NCBI GenBank assembly: GCA_022824585.1
Contig: JAJDZN010000296.1
Coordinates: 1 to 34,951, forward strand
Source of the DNA: Bryobacterales bacterium
GTDB lineage: Bacteria > Acidobacteriota > Terriglobia > Bryobacterales > UBA6623
Length of the DNA: 34,951 nt
Reading direction: 5' to 3'
In this document: positions 1 to 7,936 of the stretch, one piece after another
How positions within the stretch are numbered: position 1 is the stretch's first letter
Layout of the letters: every line of letters begins with the position of its first letter
Program-made: the position numbers and the translations under genes
The notes under the pieces: generated by a model
The model's database searches: none
What the model was told of the DNA's origin: nothing
The model's input: only the letters and a program-made list of their open reading frames with translations

Positions 1-95
1 CCGTTTGGCTTCATGACTACAGGATAACATCCCTAGCGCCACTTTCGTACATAATTCCCCAATTATTCGCACGTGGGCCGGCCGGCCGCTCGGCC

Positions 96-899
96 TCAGT
101 AGCTGGCCGGGGCCGTTTCGTCCGGCTGGATCCGCTCGCTGGGCGGGCCGACGTGGATGTGCGGCCCCGTCGACTGGCCGGGCACGGCGCTGCGGAACGC
201 GATATAGGGAATCCCCAAGCTCTCCAGCATGTAGATCAGAAACATCCCCTCGTCCGAGTCCGGGTGCAACGCAACGTCGATCCGGCCTGTGTGGTCCAGG
301 CCCATCGAGCGGTGCAGGTGCGTGTCGCCATCGGCGCTGACCGGGGGGCTGCTCCCGAAGGTGTAGCGGTACATGTCGCCGACTTCTTCGAGCATCGCGA
401 GCTCGTAGTCGTCAAAGCCCTCGAAGCGATACGCCAAGTCCTCGTCCTCAAGCTCTTGCAAGTAGGTCTCGGCGGCAACCATGCGCTCCATCTGCCGGAT
501 CAGGTCGGCCCGCGTGTTGGCCAGCTCGGCTTGCCGCTCGGCGCCAGCCAGCTCGTCCTTGGCCTCTTGGAGGCGCCGCGCCGGGATCACGCCGGCCTCG
601 ACCCGCGCCATGGCGAGATCAAGGTTTTCGCGGGCGATCCGCACCAAGCCATCTGCGGCGTCGAGCATCAGCTTGAGCTCGCCCTTCTCGAGGGTTTCGC
701 TGAGCAGCGTGCGGTTCAAGGTCTCTCGATAGCCGCGCTTGAGCCGCTCTGTCTGCGCCTCGACAAGGGCACGCCTGGGAAGGGCTCCGGCCCGGACCAG
801 ATTCTCCACCCGCTCTAGTTCGGGGTCGGCCTGGGCGTTCGCCGCGGGCAGGGATGCCAAGCCGATCGCGGCGCCGACGATCCAAGCACACGCCCGCAT
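96..899 (-). CDS. Exported coiled-coil protein with M15-like zinc-site C-terminal domain
   Basis: The protein has 267 residues from the ATG at 899. A TTG two codons upstream is also possible, but the signal peptide (MRACAWIVGAAIGLASLPAANA) fits the ATG. After the signal comes a charged, helical region to about residue 155. It contains two similar segments, one near residues 32-55 (motif AGALPRR) and one near 97-120 (motif AGVIPAR), reminiscent of TolC-type helical repeats. The C-terminal part has the spacing LDHTGRID (His203, Asp208) followed by HIH (His247, His249), with a G-I-P-Y strand between them. That resembles the H..D..H zinc signature of D-Ala-D-Ala carboxypeptidase-like M15 peptidases. 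The peptidase assignment is inference from motif spacing only, and the substrate is unknown. The gene is transcribed away from rsfS and its partners are not visible. Confidence 0.7.
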   Translation of the reverse strand: MRACAWIVGAAIGLASLPAANAQADPELERVENLVRAGALPRRALVEAQTERLKRGYRETLNRTLLSETLEKGELKLMLDAADGLVRIARENLDLAMARVEAGVIPARRLQEAKDELAGAERQAELANTRADLIRQMERMVAAETYLQELEDEDLAYRFEGFDDYELAMLEEVGDMYRYTFGSSPPVSADGDTHLHRSMGLDHTGRIDVALHPDSDEGMFLIYMLESLGIPYIAFRSAVPGQSTGPHIHVGPPSERIQPDETAPASY

Positions 900-1092
900 A
901 TGCAATTCATTCTAAGTGCGGAAACCTCCCGCCTTGCCGCGCGAGCGATCCCGCGGAAGGTGCCGAGCCCCGGCCAAGCCGACCTCCCGCAACAGGGTGA
1001 AGGCAGAGACGCGAAACTCCGCCTCTCGCCCGCCAGGACAAATCTAGTCATAATAAGTAGCCGCTCGGTCACATTCGGGCCAACGGACCTAT

Positions 1093-1434
1093 ATGGAAGA
1101 TTGGGAAGCTGCCGTACAAGCCGCTCAAGAGCGCAAGGCCTTGGACACAATAGTGCTAAACATCGGCCAAGTCAGCACCTTCACCGAACAGTTCGTCATC
1201 TGCCACGGCACGAACTCGCGACAGGTCCAAGCGATCGCGGACTCGGTCGAGAGGAGCGTCAAGGCCCAAGGCCGCAGGCCGCTGCGCATCGAGGGCTACC
1301 AGAACGCAGAATGGATCCTGCTCGACTACGGGGACTTCGTGGTGCACGTGTTCTCGCGTGACAAGCGCTACTACTACGACTTGGAACGGCTGTGGAGGGC
1401 TGCTCCCAAGCTTCCGCTTCCAGTGGCGGCCTGA
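1093..1434 (+). CDS. rsfS: Ribosomal silencing factor RsfS (Iojap/DUF143 family)
   Basis: This 113-residue protein has the whole RsfS fold, with a typical length of about 105-120. Recognisable family signatures are the FVICHGTNSRQVQAIAD stretch near residues 35-51 and the G-x-x-N-AEW-LLDYGD-VVHVF block near residues 70-90, followed by YYDLERLW. In known members RsfS binds ribosomal protein uL14 on the 50S subunit, blocks subunit joining and lowers translation when nutrients run out. The start is the ATG at 1093; the Shine-Dalgarno match upstream is weak. The usual neighbour nadD is not present in the window, so the gene appears to stand alone between two minus-strand units. Confidence 0.93.
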   Translation: MEDWEAAVQAAQERKALDTIVLNIGQVSTFTEQFVICHGTNSRQVQAIADSVERSVKAQGRRPLRIEGYQNAEWILLDYGDFVVHVFSRDKRYYYDLERLWRAAPKLPLPVAA

Positions 1435-1446
1435 GGCGCTGGCGCG

Positions 1447-2301
1447 CTAGCGGTCCGCGATCCGGCCCTGCAAGCTCTGGCCGCGCTGGAAGTGCTCTTC
1501 GGCCGAACCGTCGTCGAGCGCGTCTCGCAAGCCCTCCAATTCCCGGACGACCGCGGCGAGCGCCTCGTCAATCGGGCCAGTGTTCGTCTTCAGGATTCCA
1601 GACCAGACGGCATGCGGGCTGGCGGCCAGCCTGGTCATGTCGCGCAGGCCATCGCCGGCAATTTCCAAGTCGCGCCCATCCTGCAGCTGCGTGCCGATCG
1701 CAGCCGCGAGCGCGGTGGAAACCAACTGCGGAAGGTGCGATGTCCAAGCGACGACCTTGTCATGCTGGCTGGCCGGCATCACCCGCCGCCGACATCCCAT
1801 GGCGTCCAGCCATCCGCAGAACTCCTCCACCACCGGTGACTCGGGAAGCGCCTCGCCCGTAGGCACCAGCGCGTATAGGGCGTCCGCAAACAATTCTGCC
1901 TCGGCAAGGCGCACTCCCCGCCCCTCCTTGCCCGCCATCGGGTGCCCGCCCACGAAGTGCGGCCCGTCCTTGAACAGCGCCCGCGCCCGCTCGATGATCG
2001 AACTCTTGGTGCTGCCGGCATCGGTTACCAAGGCATGCTTCGGAACGAGATCCCGCACCTGCCCGAGCTGGTCGATGATCCGCTCGACAGGCTGGGCCAT
2101 GTAGACCAGCTCCGACTGCGGCAGGGCAGTCTCAAGCGGGCAGCCATCGTCGATCACGCCGAGCTTCGCGGCGACTTCCAGGGTCTCGGGCGAGCTCACG
2201 CCCAGAATCCGCCCGCGGTAGCCGATGCGGCGCAACGCCATTGCGAAGGAGCCGCCGATCAGGCCGACGCCGACGACGGTAACGGTGGCGATCGAGGACA
2301 C
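1447..2301 (-). CDS. tyrA: Prephenate dehydrogenase (TyrA)
   Basis: The product converts prephenate to 4-hydroxyphenylpyruvate with NAD(P)+, the committed step of tyrosine synthesis in the cytoplasm. The 284-residue protein begins with a Rossmann nucleotide-binding strand and the GVGLIGGSFA loop (Gly11, Gly13, Gly16). It then has a TDAGSTKSSI segment near residues 93-102 and GGHPMAGKEG near 118-127, both characteristic of TyrA dehydrogenase domains. The C-terminal half is helical. There is no fused ACT or chorismate mutase domain; the mutase is a separate gene just upstream. The start is GTG at 2301, four bases after the aroQ stop, so it is very probably cotranscribed with trpA and aroQ. Cyclohexadienyl (arogenate) activity cannot be excluded from sequence. 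Confidence 0.92.
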   Translation of the reverse strand: MSSIATVTVVGVGLIGGSFAMALRRIGYRGRILGVSSPETLEVAAKLGVIDDGCPLETALPQSELVYMAQPVERIIDQLGQVRDLVPKHALVTDAGSTKSSIIERARALFKDGPHFVGGHPMAGKEGRGVRLAEAELFADALYALVPTGEALPESPVVEEFCGWLDAMGCRRRVMPASQHDKVVAWTSHLPQLVSTALAAAIGTQLQDGRDLEIAGDGLRDMTRLAASPHAVWSGILKTNTGPIDEALAAVVRELEGLRDALDDGSAEEHFQRGQSLQGRIADR

Positions 2302-2305
2302 GGGC

Positions 2306-2575
2306 CTAGCTGCACCGCTCCCGCTGCATTTCCCGCATCTCCTTGATCACTGCCTCGAAGATCCGTTCCAGCGAATCGTTCTTCAACGGGCCAACGTTAG
2401 ACGCCAGGATGTTGCCGAGCACGAGTTGCTCGCGCATTGGCTCGTGGACCGGCCGGCCTTGCTGCCGCTTCAGCGGCGCCAGTGCAAGGACGCACTCCGC
2501 TCGGCGGTTGAGAACCCGGACGGCCTCCCGGTCCAGGCTGTCGATCTCGTCTCGCAACTCGCTCAAGCTCTTCAT
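2306..2575 (-). CDS. aroQ: Chorismate mutase, monofunctional AroQ type
   Basis: The 89-residue all-helical protein matches the AroQ class of chorismate mutases, which turn chorismate into prephenate. The opening LSELRDEIDSLDREAVRVLNRRAE carries the first-helix Arg (Arg8) and the second Arg cluster (24-25). It is followed by a Lys/Arg segment near 36-41 and an EPMREQ stretch near 45-50 that corresponds to the Arg/Glu active-site region. No periplasmic signal or fused dehydratase is present. The ATG lies two bases after the trpA stop and the gene ends four bases before tyrA, so the three genes form one compact operon feeding phenylalanine and tyrosine synthesis. The product prephenate is the substrate of the next gene. 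Confidence 0.9.
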   Translation of the reverse strand: MKSLSELRDEIDSLDREAVRVLNRRAECVLALAPLKRQQGRPVHEPMREQLVLGNILASNVGPLKNDSLERIFEAVIKEMREMQRERCS

Positions 2576-2577
2576 CG

Positions 2578-3450
2578 CTACACCGCTGCCATCCTTGTCG
2601 GCCCCTCGGGCAGTTTCAGGCCCTGCTTGAACTCCCTAGCGAGAGCCTCCAGCTTCCCCTCCAATCCCGGACCGGCCGCGTGCTCGGCGATCAGGCGCAC
2701 AAAGGCGCTGCCGACGACGGCGGCGTCGGCATGCGGCGCGATCTGCTGCATCTGCTCGCGCGTTGACAGGCCGAATCCGAGAGCCAGGGGCAGTTCGGTT
2801 CTCTCGCGCGTCCGCTCCAGCAGGGGTACGGCCTCGCCGGAAACGCTGGCGCTCACTCCCGTCACGCCGGCGCGCGCAACGAGATACACGAATCCGCTGC
2901 ATCGTTTGACGATCTCCGCGATGCGGGCGCTGGGAGTGGTCTGAGTGACCAAGAAAACACAGCAAAGGCCTCGCTGGCGCATGGCTTCCACATATCCGTC
3001 CGCCTCCTCGATGGTCATGTCAGTCAGCAATGCGCCGTCCACACCCGCTTCGGCGGCCTCGTCTGCAAAGCGCTCGAAGCCGTAGCGCAGGATGGGATTG
3101 AGATAGCTAAACACGACCAGAGGGAGTTCTGACTCCCGGCGCATCTGGCGGACCAGCGCCAGCACCGTCGCCACGCTGGTGCCCGCTGCAAGCGCACGCT
3201 CGCTGGCTCGTTGGATGACTGGACCGTCTGCGATCGGATCGGAGAACGGCACGCCCAGCTCCAAGATATCCACGCCGCCTCGCTCGAGCGCCTTGACTAG
3301 GCCGACGGTCCTGTCCGGCGAAGGGTCCCCGGCGGTGAGATAGGCAATCAGCGCACGCGAGCCAGAGGCATGCAGAGCCGAGAAGGCGCGCTCGATACGC
3401 CCGGACGTCTGGCGGGCCAGCGGTGCCAGCTTGACTTCCGCAGCGCTCAC
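2578..3450 (-). CDS. trpA: Tryptophan synthase alpha chain
   Basis: The product cleaves indole-3-glycerol phosphate to indole and glyceraldehyde 3-phosphate and passes indole to TrpB. The 290-residue TIM barrel carries the signature ELGVPFSDPIADGP. Glu64 and Asp75 in it match the catalytic Glu49 and Asp60 of the enterobacterial enzyme at a constant offset. Phosphate-binding glycines occur in GVTG and near GFGLSTREQ. The start is the GTG at 3450 and gives about 15 extra N-terminal residues relative to E. coli TrpA. No trpB lies upstream, because the divergent enolase-superfamily gene begins 173 bases away, so TrpB must be encoded elsewhere. trpA is the first gene of the trpA-aroQ-tyrA operon. 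Confidence 0.95.
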   Translation of the reverse strand: MSAAEVKLAPLARQTSGRIERAFSALHASGSRALIAYLTAGDPSPDRTVGLVKALERGGVDILELGVPFSDPIADGPVIQRASERALAAGTSVATVLALVRQMRRESELPLVVFSYLNPILRYGFERFADEAAEAGVDGALLTDMTIEEADGYVEAMRQRGLCCVFLVTQTTPSARIAEIVKRCSGFVYLVARAGVTGVSASVSGEAVPLLERTRERTELPLALGFGLSTREQMQQIAPHADAAVVGSAFVRLIAEHAAGPGLEGKLEALAREFKQGLKLPEGPTRMAAV

Positions 3451-3564
3451 AACGAAGCCCCATTGTACAAACAGCCCCGGAAGCGATTGCGCTCTGGCAG
3501 CGGGGCGCCGGCTGGATTCCCGGCAGGCTCGAGAAGCAAGGGATCTGATTCGTGGCCTGAAAGG

Positions 3565-3604
3565 CGGATTCCGAACAATCGTAGCGGATTCCCGACAATT
3601 GTTA
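3565..3604. repeat. Tandem imperfect 20-base repeat with ACAATTGT palindrome
   Basis: Two adjacent 20-base units, both starting CGGATTCC, match at 15 of 20 positions. The second unit contains most of a perfect palindrome ACAATTGT at 3595-3602. A TATATT sequence at 3603-3608 could be a -10 element for the plus-strand gene at 3624, although no good -35 is visible. The arrangement lies between the divergent trpA and enolase-superfamily genes and would suit a repressor operator. That role is inference. Confidence 0.4.
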
Positions 3605-3623
3605 TATTCTCTTTACAACCGCC

Positions 3624-4715
3624 ATGAGACTCGATCAATTGGAAGTCGCCCGCTACTCGGTGCCATTGCCGCACGTGCTCAGCGATGCCACTCACGGCGA
3701 GATTCGCGAGTTCGGACTTGTCACGGTGCGGGTTCGGATCCGCAAGGGCCTGGAGGGGCTTGGCTACACCTACACGGTCGGCAACGTCGGGGCGGCCGCC
3801 ATCGAGTCGATGATCAAGGACGACCTGGCACCGCTGCTGCCGGGCAGAGACCTGCGCTGCACCGAGGCCATCTGGGCCGACATGTGGCAAGCGACGCACT
3901 ATGTCGGCAGGGGCGGCCCCGCCAGCTTCGCGATCTCGGCCGTGGACACGGCCTTGTGGGACGCGAAAGCCAAGGGATGTTCCGAGCCGCTGTGGAGGCT
4001 GTTGGGCGGCAGTTCTCCGACGGTCCGCGCCTACGCCGGGGGGATCGACCTAGGATTCTCGCTGGACCAACTGGTGGACCAAGCCAGATCGAACCTGAGA
4101 CGGGGGTTCGGAGCGCTGAAGGTGAAGGTCGGAGGCGAGCGCCTGAGGGACGACCTCGAACGAGTCGAGGCTCTGCGGGATATCCTCGGCCCGGACGGCC
4201 CGCTCATGGTGGACGCGAACATGAAATGGGGCGTGTCCGAAGCGATCCGGGCATCGCGGGCGCTGGCAGACTTTGACGTCTACTGGCTCGAAGAGCCTAC
4301 CGATCCGGCCGACGTGGACGGCCATGTGCGCATCCAGCGCGAAGGCGCGCTGCCAGTCGCCGCGGGCGAGAACCTGCACACCCTGGCCGAATTCGAAGCC
4401 ATGATCTCGGCAGGAGCGGTAGCATTCCCAGAGCCGGATCTGACGAACTGCGGAGGCGTCACGGCCTGGATGAAGATCGCCCACCTGGCGGAGGCTCACA
4501 ACCTGCCCGTCACCTCGCACGGAGTCCATGACCTGCACGTGAGCCTGTTGGCCGCTGTGCCGAACGCATCGTTCCTGGAAGTCCACGGCTTCGGGCTCGA
4601 CCCGTTTCTCGAGAATCCGCTGGAAGTGTCGCGGGGCTGCGCAACGGCGTCGGAGCGTCCGGGACACGGAGTCGAACTGCGCTGGGACCTGCTTCAAGCG
4701 CACCGGCAAGACTGA
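3624..4715 (+). CDS. Enolase-superfamily enzyme, mandelate racemase subgroup
   Basis: The 363-residue protein has the alpha/beta capping domain (about 1-125) and the C-terminal barrel of mandelate racemase-type enzymes. Every catalytic position of mandelate racemase is present at an offset of two residues: Lys166-x-Lys168, metal ligands Asp197, Glu223 and Glu249, the Asp272-His299 dyad and Glu319 in the motif LEVHG. Such enzymes abstract a proton alpha to a carboxylate, and many dehydrate acid sugars, so a sugar-acid dehydratase or racemase is likely. The exact substrate cannot be read from sequence. The ATG at 3624 follows a very short leader after a TATATT box. The gene precedes the amidohydrolase-like and Gfo/Idh genes on the same strand, consistent with a small catabolic unit. 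Confidence 0.9.
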   Translation: MRLDQLEVARYSVPLPHVLSDATHGEIREFGLVTVRVRIRKGLEGLGYTYTVGNVGAAAIESMIKDDLAPLLPGRDLRCTEAIWADMWQATHYVGRGGPASFAISAVDTALWDAKAKGCSEPLWRLLGGSSPTVRAYAGGIDLGFSLDQLVDQARSNLRRGFGALKVKVGGERLRDDLERVEALRDILGPDGPLMVDANMKWGVSEAIRASRALADFDVYWLEEPTDPADVDGHVRIQREGALPVAAGENLHTLAEFEAMISAGAVAFPEPDLTNCGGVTAWMKIAHLAEAHNLPVTSHGVHDLHVSLLAAVPNASFLEVHGFGLDPFLENPLEVSRGCATASERPGHGVELRWDLLQAHRQD

Positions 4716-4821
4716 CTGCCGGCGAGCCGGGGCTGCCTCGAAGGCCTCGGCAGGCTAACATCAGCAGGTGCGGCGCGCATGTCGCAGACCGGCCACCAGC
4801 GGGGACTTCGGCGGGACACCT

Positions 4822-6159
4822 GTGAGCGGCGCGCAATCCGGGCAGCGCTGGCGACGCGCTTGCTGCCTGGCGGCAGCGGCGCTGCTTGCGTACGGCCCGA
4901 GCCTGCGCGCGGAAAACGCCACCCTGATCCGGGACGCGTTGCTGATCGACGGCACGGGCGGCGCGCCCCAGCCTCACAGCGACATCCTGATCCGGGACGG
5001 TCGCATCGCCAGCGTCACCCAAACCGGCTCGGCCGCAGCACCCGCAGGCGCGCTGGTGGTTGACGCGTCCGGCAAGACCGTGATCCCCGGAATCATCAAT
5101 ATTCGCGGGCTTTCCGGCTTGGTGCGCAGCCCCGAACTGCCCCAAGACCATTTCAGCCAAGGCTCGATCCTGCGCCACCTTGCCCGCTATGTGTCGTACG
5201 GCGTAACGACAACAGCGACCCTAGCGCCCCACCCGGCCCAGCTGCGGGCCGCGCAATCTGCGGCCAAGACCGCGCGGGTCGTAACGCCGGTCCGCGCGAT
5301 CTGTGCTGCAATCCCTGCAGCGTTCCGCGGCAGCGCTCTCGAATCGGCGTTCGAGACGGTCCGCACCCCCAAAGCAGCCAGGCGGGCGGTGGACAACCTG
5401 GTGCAAGCAGGGGCGGAATTCATCGAATTCCGCGACACGGACACGCTCGGCCCGGACGACGGGAACAGGCGACTGGCCGTCGCAACGGTCGAGCGCGCCA
5501 AGCGACGGAGAGTCCCGGCGGCCATCGTCACCCATCGGGCGGGGCTTGCCCGCGCGGCCGTTCGCGCCGGCGCGAGGGTAGTCTCCGCGAGCATCCACGA
5601 CTTGGAGCTCGGGACGGAACTCATCAGCGAGTTCGTGGCACTGGGCGTCAGCTACGCACCCGCCCTGTTCGCCGAGTCCACCGGCTTCGCATACGAAGAC
5701 CGTCCGGCGTGGATTGACGACCGCTATCTGAGACGCTCGCTCCCTCCGGGGATTTCCGGCCGGCTGCGCGGGCCGGTTCAGGTAACGCAGGCCCTTGACC
5801 CGGACCGGGCGCTCAAGTCTCACCGGTTTGATGTCGCCCGCCGCAATTTGCGCAAGCTGGCAGAGGCCGGAGTGACCATCGCTCTAGCCAGCGGATCCGG
5901 CTTTCCGCTCAGCTTCGAGGGTTACGCGGACTATCGCGAGGCCGTGTTGATGACCGAGGCCGGCCTGTCGCCGCTGGAAGTGATCAAAGCCTTCTCAGGC
6001 GGCAGCGCGGCGGCGCTGGGGATCGACCGGGAATCGGGCGCGATCCTGCCGGGCCGGGTGGCTGACGTGGTAATTCTCAACGCCAATCCGCTCGACAACA
6101 TCCACCACTTGCGCGACATGCACGCCGTGTTTGTCGCAGGCACCCTGATGCCGCTGTAG
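4822..6159 (+). CDS. Exported amidohydrolase-superfamily protein with degenerate metal site
   Basis: The fold is that of imidazolonepropionase-like amidohydrolases. An N-terminal beta-sandwich strand (LIRDALLIDGTGG) and the ...SGKTVIPGI... segment are followed by a TIM barrel and a C-terminal SGAILPGRVADVVILNANPLDNI block. A GTG at 4822 with GGCGGGA upstream gives 445 residues and a good signal peptide ending LRA; a GTG at 4768 would add 18 residues. The usual HxH after PG(L/I)(I/V)(D/N) is replaced by I-R-G (residues about 93-95), and the GTDxG aspartate motif reads ASGSG near 356-360. Two later histidines (VTHRAG and SIHDLE) remain. The protein may therefore bind one metal or none and may not hydrolyse anything. 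Reaction and ligand are unknown. Confidence 0.82.
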   Translation: MSGAQSGQRWRRACCLAAAALLAYGPSLRAENATLIRDALLIDGTGGAPQPHSDILIRDGRIASVTQTGSAAAPAGALVVDASGKTVIPGIINIRGLSGLVRSPELPQDHFSQGSILRHLARYVSYGVTTTATLAPHPAQLRAAQSAAKTARVVTPVRAICAAIPAAFRGSALESAFETVRTPKAARRAVDNLVQAGAEFIEFRDTDTLGPDDGNRRLAVATVERAKRRRVPAAIVTHRAGLARAAVRAGARVVSASIHDLELGTELISEFVALGVSYAPALFAESTGFAYEDRPAWIDDRYLRRSLPPGISGRLRGPVQVTQALDPDRALKSHRFDVARRNLRKLAEAGVTIALASGSGFPLSFEGYADYREAVLMTEAGLSPLEVIKAFSGGSAAALGIDRESGAILPGRVADVVILNANPLDNIHHLRDMHAVFVAGTLMPL

Positions 6160-6224
6160 GGCGTGACCAACTCAACCGGGACGACTACAATCGGGGGCGG
6201 GCTTGCCCGGCCAGGATTCCCGGC

Positions 6225-7427
6225 ATGTGCGCGGACATTCTCCCCATCTCGCCTACCCAGACCGCCATAGCCGCTCGGGGAGTGCTGGGAGCCAATGACC
6301 GCATTGGCATTGCATTGATCGGCTGCGGGGAACGCGGTCGCGGGCTGGCGGCCCATCTGGGACAAATCGAGGGCGCGGAACTGCGTGCGGTGTCGGACGC
6401 ATACAGACTTCGCATGCAGCAAGCCCTCCCTGACAGCGATGCCCGTGTGCAGGCATGCGCGGACTACCGTCGCGCCTTGGACAGCCGGGAGGTAGACGCC
6501 GTCATAATCGCTACTCCAGATCACTGGCACGTGCCGATGACGCTGCAAGCTCTGCAAGCGGGCAAAGACATCTATGTCGAAAAGCCCGTCACGCACAGCC
6601 TGAACGAGGGCGAAGTGCTGCTCGAAGCGGTTGACTCGTCCCATCGGGTCGTCGCGACGGGAACCCAGCAGCGGAGTTGGGGCCATTTCCTCGAGGCTAG
6701 GGAACTCGTCGCCCAAGGGGCGTTGGGCAAGATTACGTTCGTCCGCTGCCACTGGTCACAGCACTACGCCGGGTTCCGGGCGCAGGCAGCCGAGGAGGTT
6801 GATCTGAACCAACTGGACTGGGACGGCTGGCTCGGACCGGCCCCGAAGCAGCCCTTCGACCCGACGCGCTTCCATTTCTGGCGGTTCTTTTGGGACTTCG
6901 GCGGCGGAAGCGTCACCGACCTGATGACACACTGGATCGATGTCATCCAGTGGTACATGGGAAGCGCGCGGGTCAGCGAAGTCCGCGCTTTCGGCACGAC
7001 ATACACCAACCACTGGCTGGAAGCGCCCGACACCGTTGTCGCCACAATGGCCTTCCCCGAGGGTTATACCGCTGTCTTCGAAGGCAACATGACTTTCGGG
7101 CTGCTCGGATGCGGGATCGAGTTTCGCGGAGACAAGGCCATGATGGTCCTGAACCGCGACGGCTACTGGATATACGAAGAGGGCGCGATGCCGCTTGAAG
7201 CGGTAAGCCTGCCCGAGCCGACCTACGAGTATCGGCGGTCCGACAGCGCCTCGTGGAGCGAGCGAGTCGATGGAACCGGCACTCTCGACAACCTGAGAGA
7301 TTGGCTGGGGTGCGTCCGGAGCAGGACCCTGCCGAACGCACACATCCGGGCCGGCGTCGAATCCGCGGCAACGTCGCACTGGGTGAACCGGGCGATTCGC
7401 GAAGGGAACGCGATTACAATCCCATGA
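6225..7427 (+). CDS. Gfo/Idh/MocA family oxidoreductase
   Basis: The 400-residue protein has an N-terminal Rossmann domain starting near residue 26 with the dinucleotide loop LIGCGERGRG. The family motif VEKPVTHS near residue 125 contains the EKP lysine that contacts nicotinamide and substrate. The C-terminal alpha/beta domain carries DLMTHWIDVIQWYMG. Members oxidise or reduce sugars, inositols and glycosides with NAD(P). The first 25 residues end in ARGVLGANDRIG, a segment that follows a twin-arginine signal in many related secreted Gfo/Idh proteins, yet no twin arginine is encoded here and the upstream frame supplies none. It may therefore be cytoplasmic with a decayed leader. It lies 65 bases after the amidohydrolase-like gene and is probably cotranscribed. 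The substrate is not known. Confidence 0.9.
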   Translation: MCADILPISPTQTAIAARGVLGANDRIGIALIGCGERGRGLAAHLGQIEGAELRAVSDAYRLRMQQALPDSDARVQACADYRRALDSREVDAVIIATPDHWHVPMTLQALQAGKDIYVEKPVTHSLNEGEVLLEAVDSSHRVVATGTQQRSWGHFLEARELVAQGALGKITFVRCHWSQHYAGFRAQAAEEVDLNQLDWDGWLGPAPKQPFDPTRFHFWRFFWDFGGGSVTDLMTHWIDVIQWYMGSARVSEVRAFGTTYTNHWLEAPDTVVATMAFPEGYTAVFEGNMTFGLLGCGIEFRGDKAMMVLNRDGYWIYEEGAMPLEAVSLPEPTYEYRRSDSASWSERVDGTGTLDNLRDWLGCVRSRTLPNAHIRAGVESAATSHWVNRAIREGNAITIP

Positions 7428-7936
7428 AGGTGCCCGGAGCGCGGTCTGGAAGCGGGTGCTCCACGCGGCACCAAGACGGACATCCAAGAGCCCTAGCCCC
7501 AGGCAGACCGACATCGTTGAGCAAGTCGGTCGCTCGCGGAGTTCGTCTAGCTCGGCCGCGCGGATACAGTGAGCGGCCCCCGCCCGAAGTCCCGGCAGGC
7601 TGGTCTGCCCCATCTCCTCCGCCCGGAAGCGGGCGCAGCTTCGACGATAGGGACGGTTCCTGAATGCTAGATACCCTCACATGGGATATCTTGGACTAGC
7701 CGAATGCGCAGGATCGGCAGCGAGCGGAGCGGCCAATACTTCCCTTTTCCTGATCGAGCGACGGCACAGATGGCGAAGAACTTCGGACGGAGGCATGTGA
7801 AGCAGGCGCAAGAGCAGTTCCGTGTAGCGGGGAAACGCCACGCGCGCGGTGAGGACTCTTCCAGGTTGCCCCTGCAGGCGGCAGCGGGGACGGGCCAAGA
7901 CGACACGGAGAGGCGCGTCGGACGGGGAGGGTCTTC
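7428..7936. other. 509-base stretch without a supported gene
   Basis: I see no recognisable protein, RNA or terminator here. A plus-strand reading frame starting at 7704 ends with its TGA overlapping the GTG of the RND gene by four bases, but its Arg/Gly-rich translation has no family features. This is the place where a membrane-fusion partner of the RND pump would normally be expected, and none is present. Confidence 0.6.

Noticed and set aside
51..66. Inverted repeat ATAATT-CCCC-AATTAT near the window start
   Set aside because: A weak AT-rich stem beyond the first gene's stop; it lacks a T-run in the gene's direction and could be chance.
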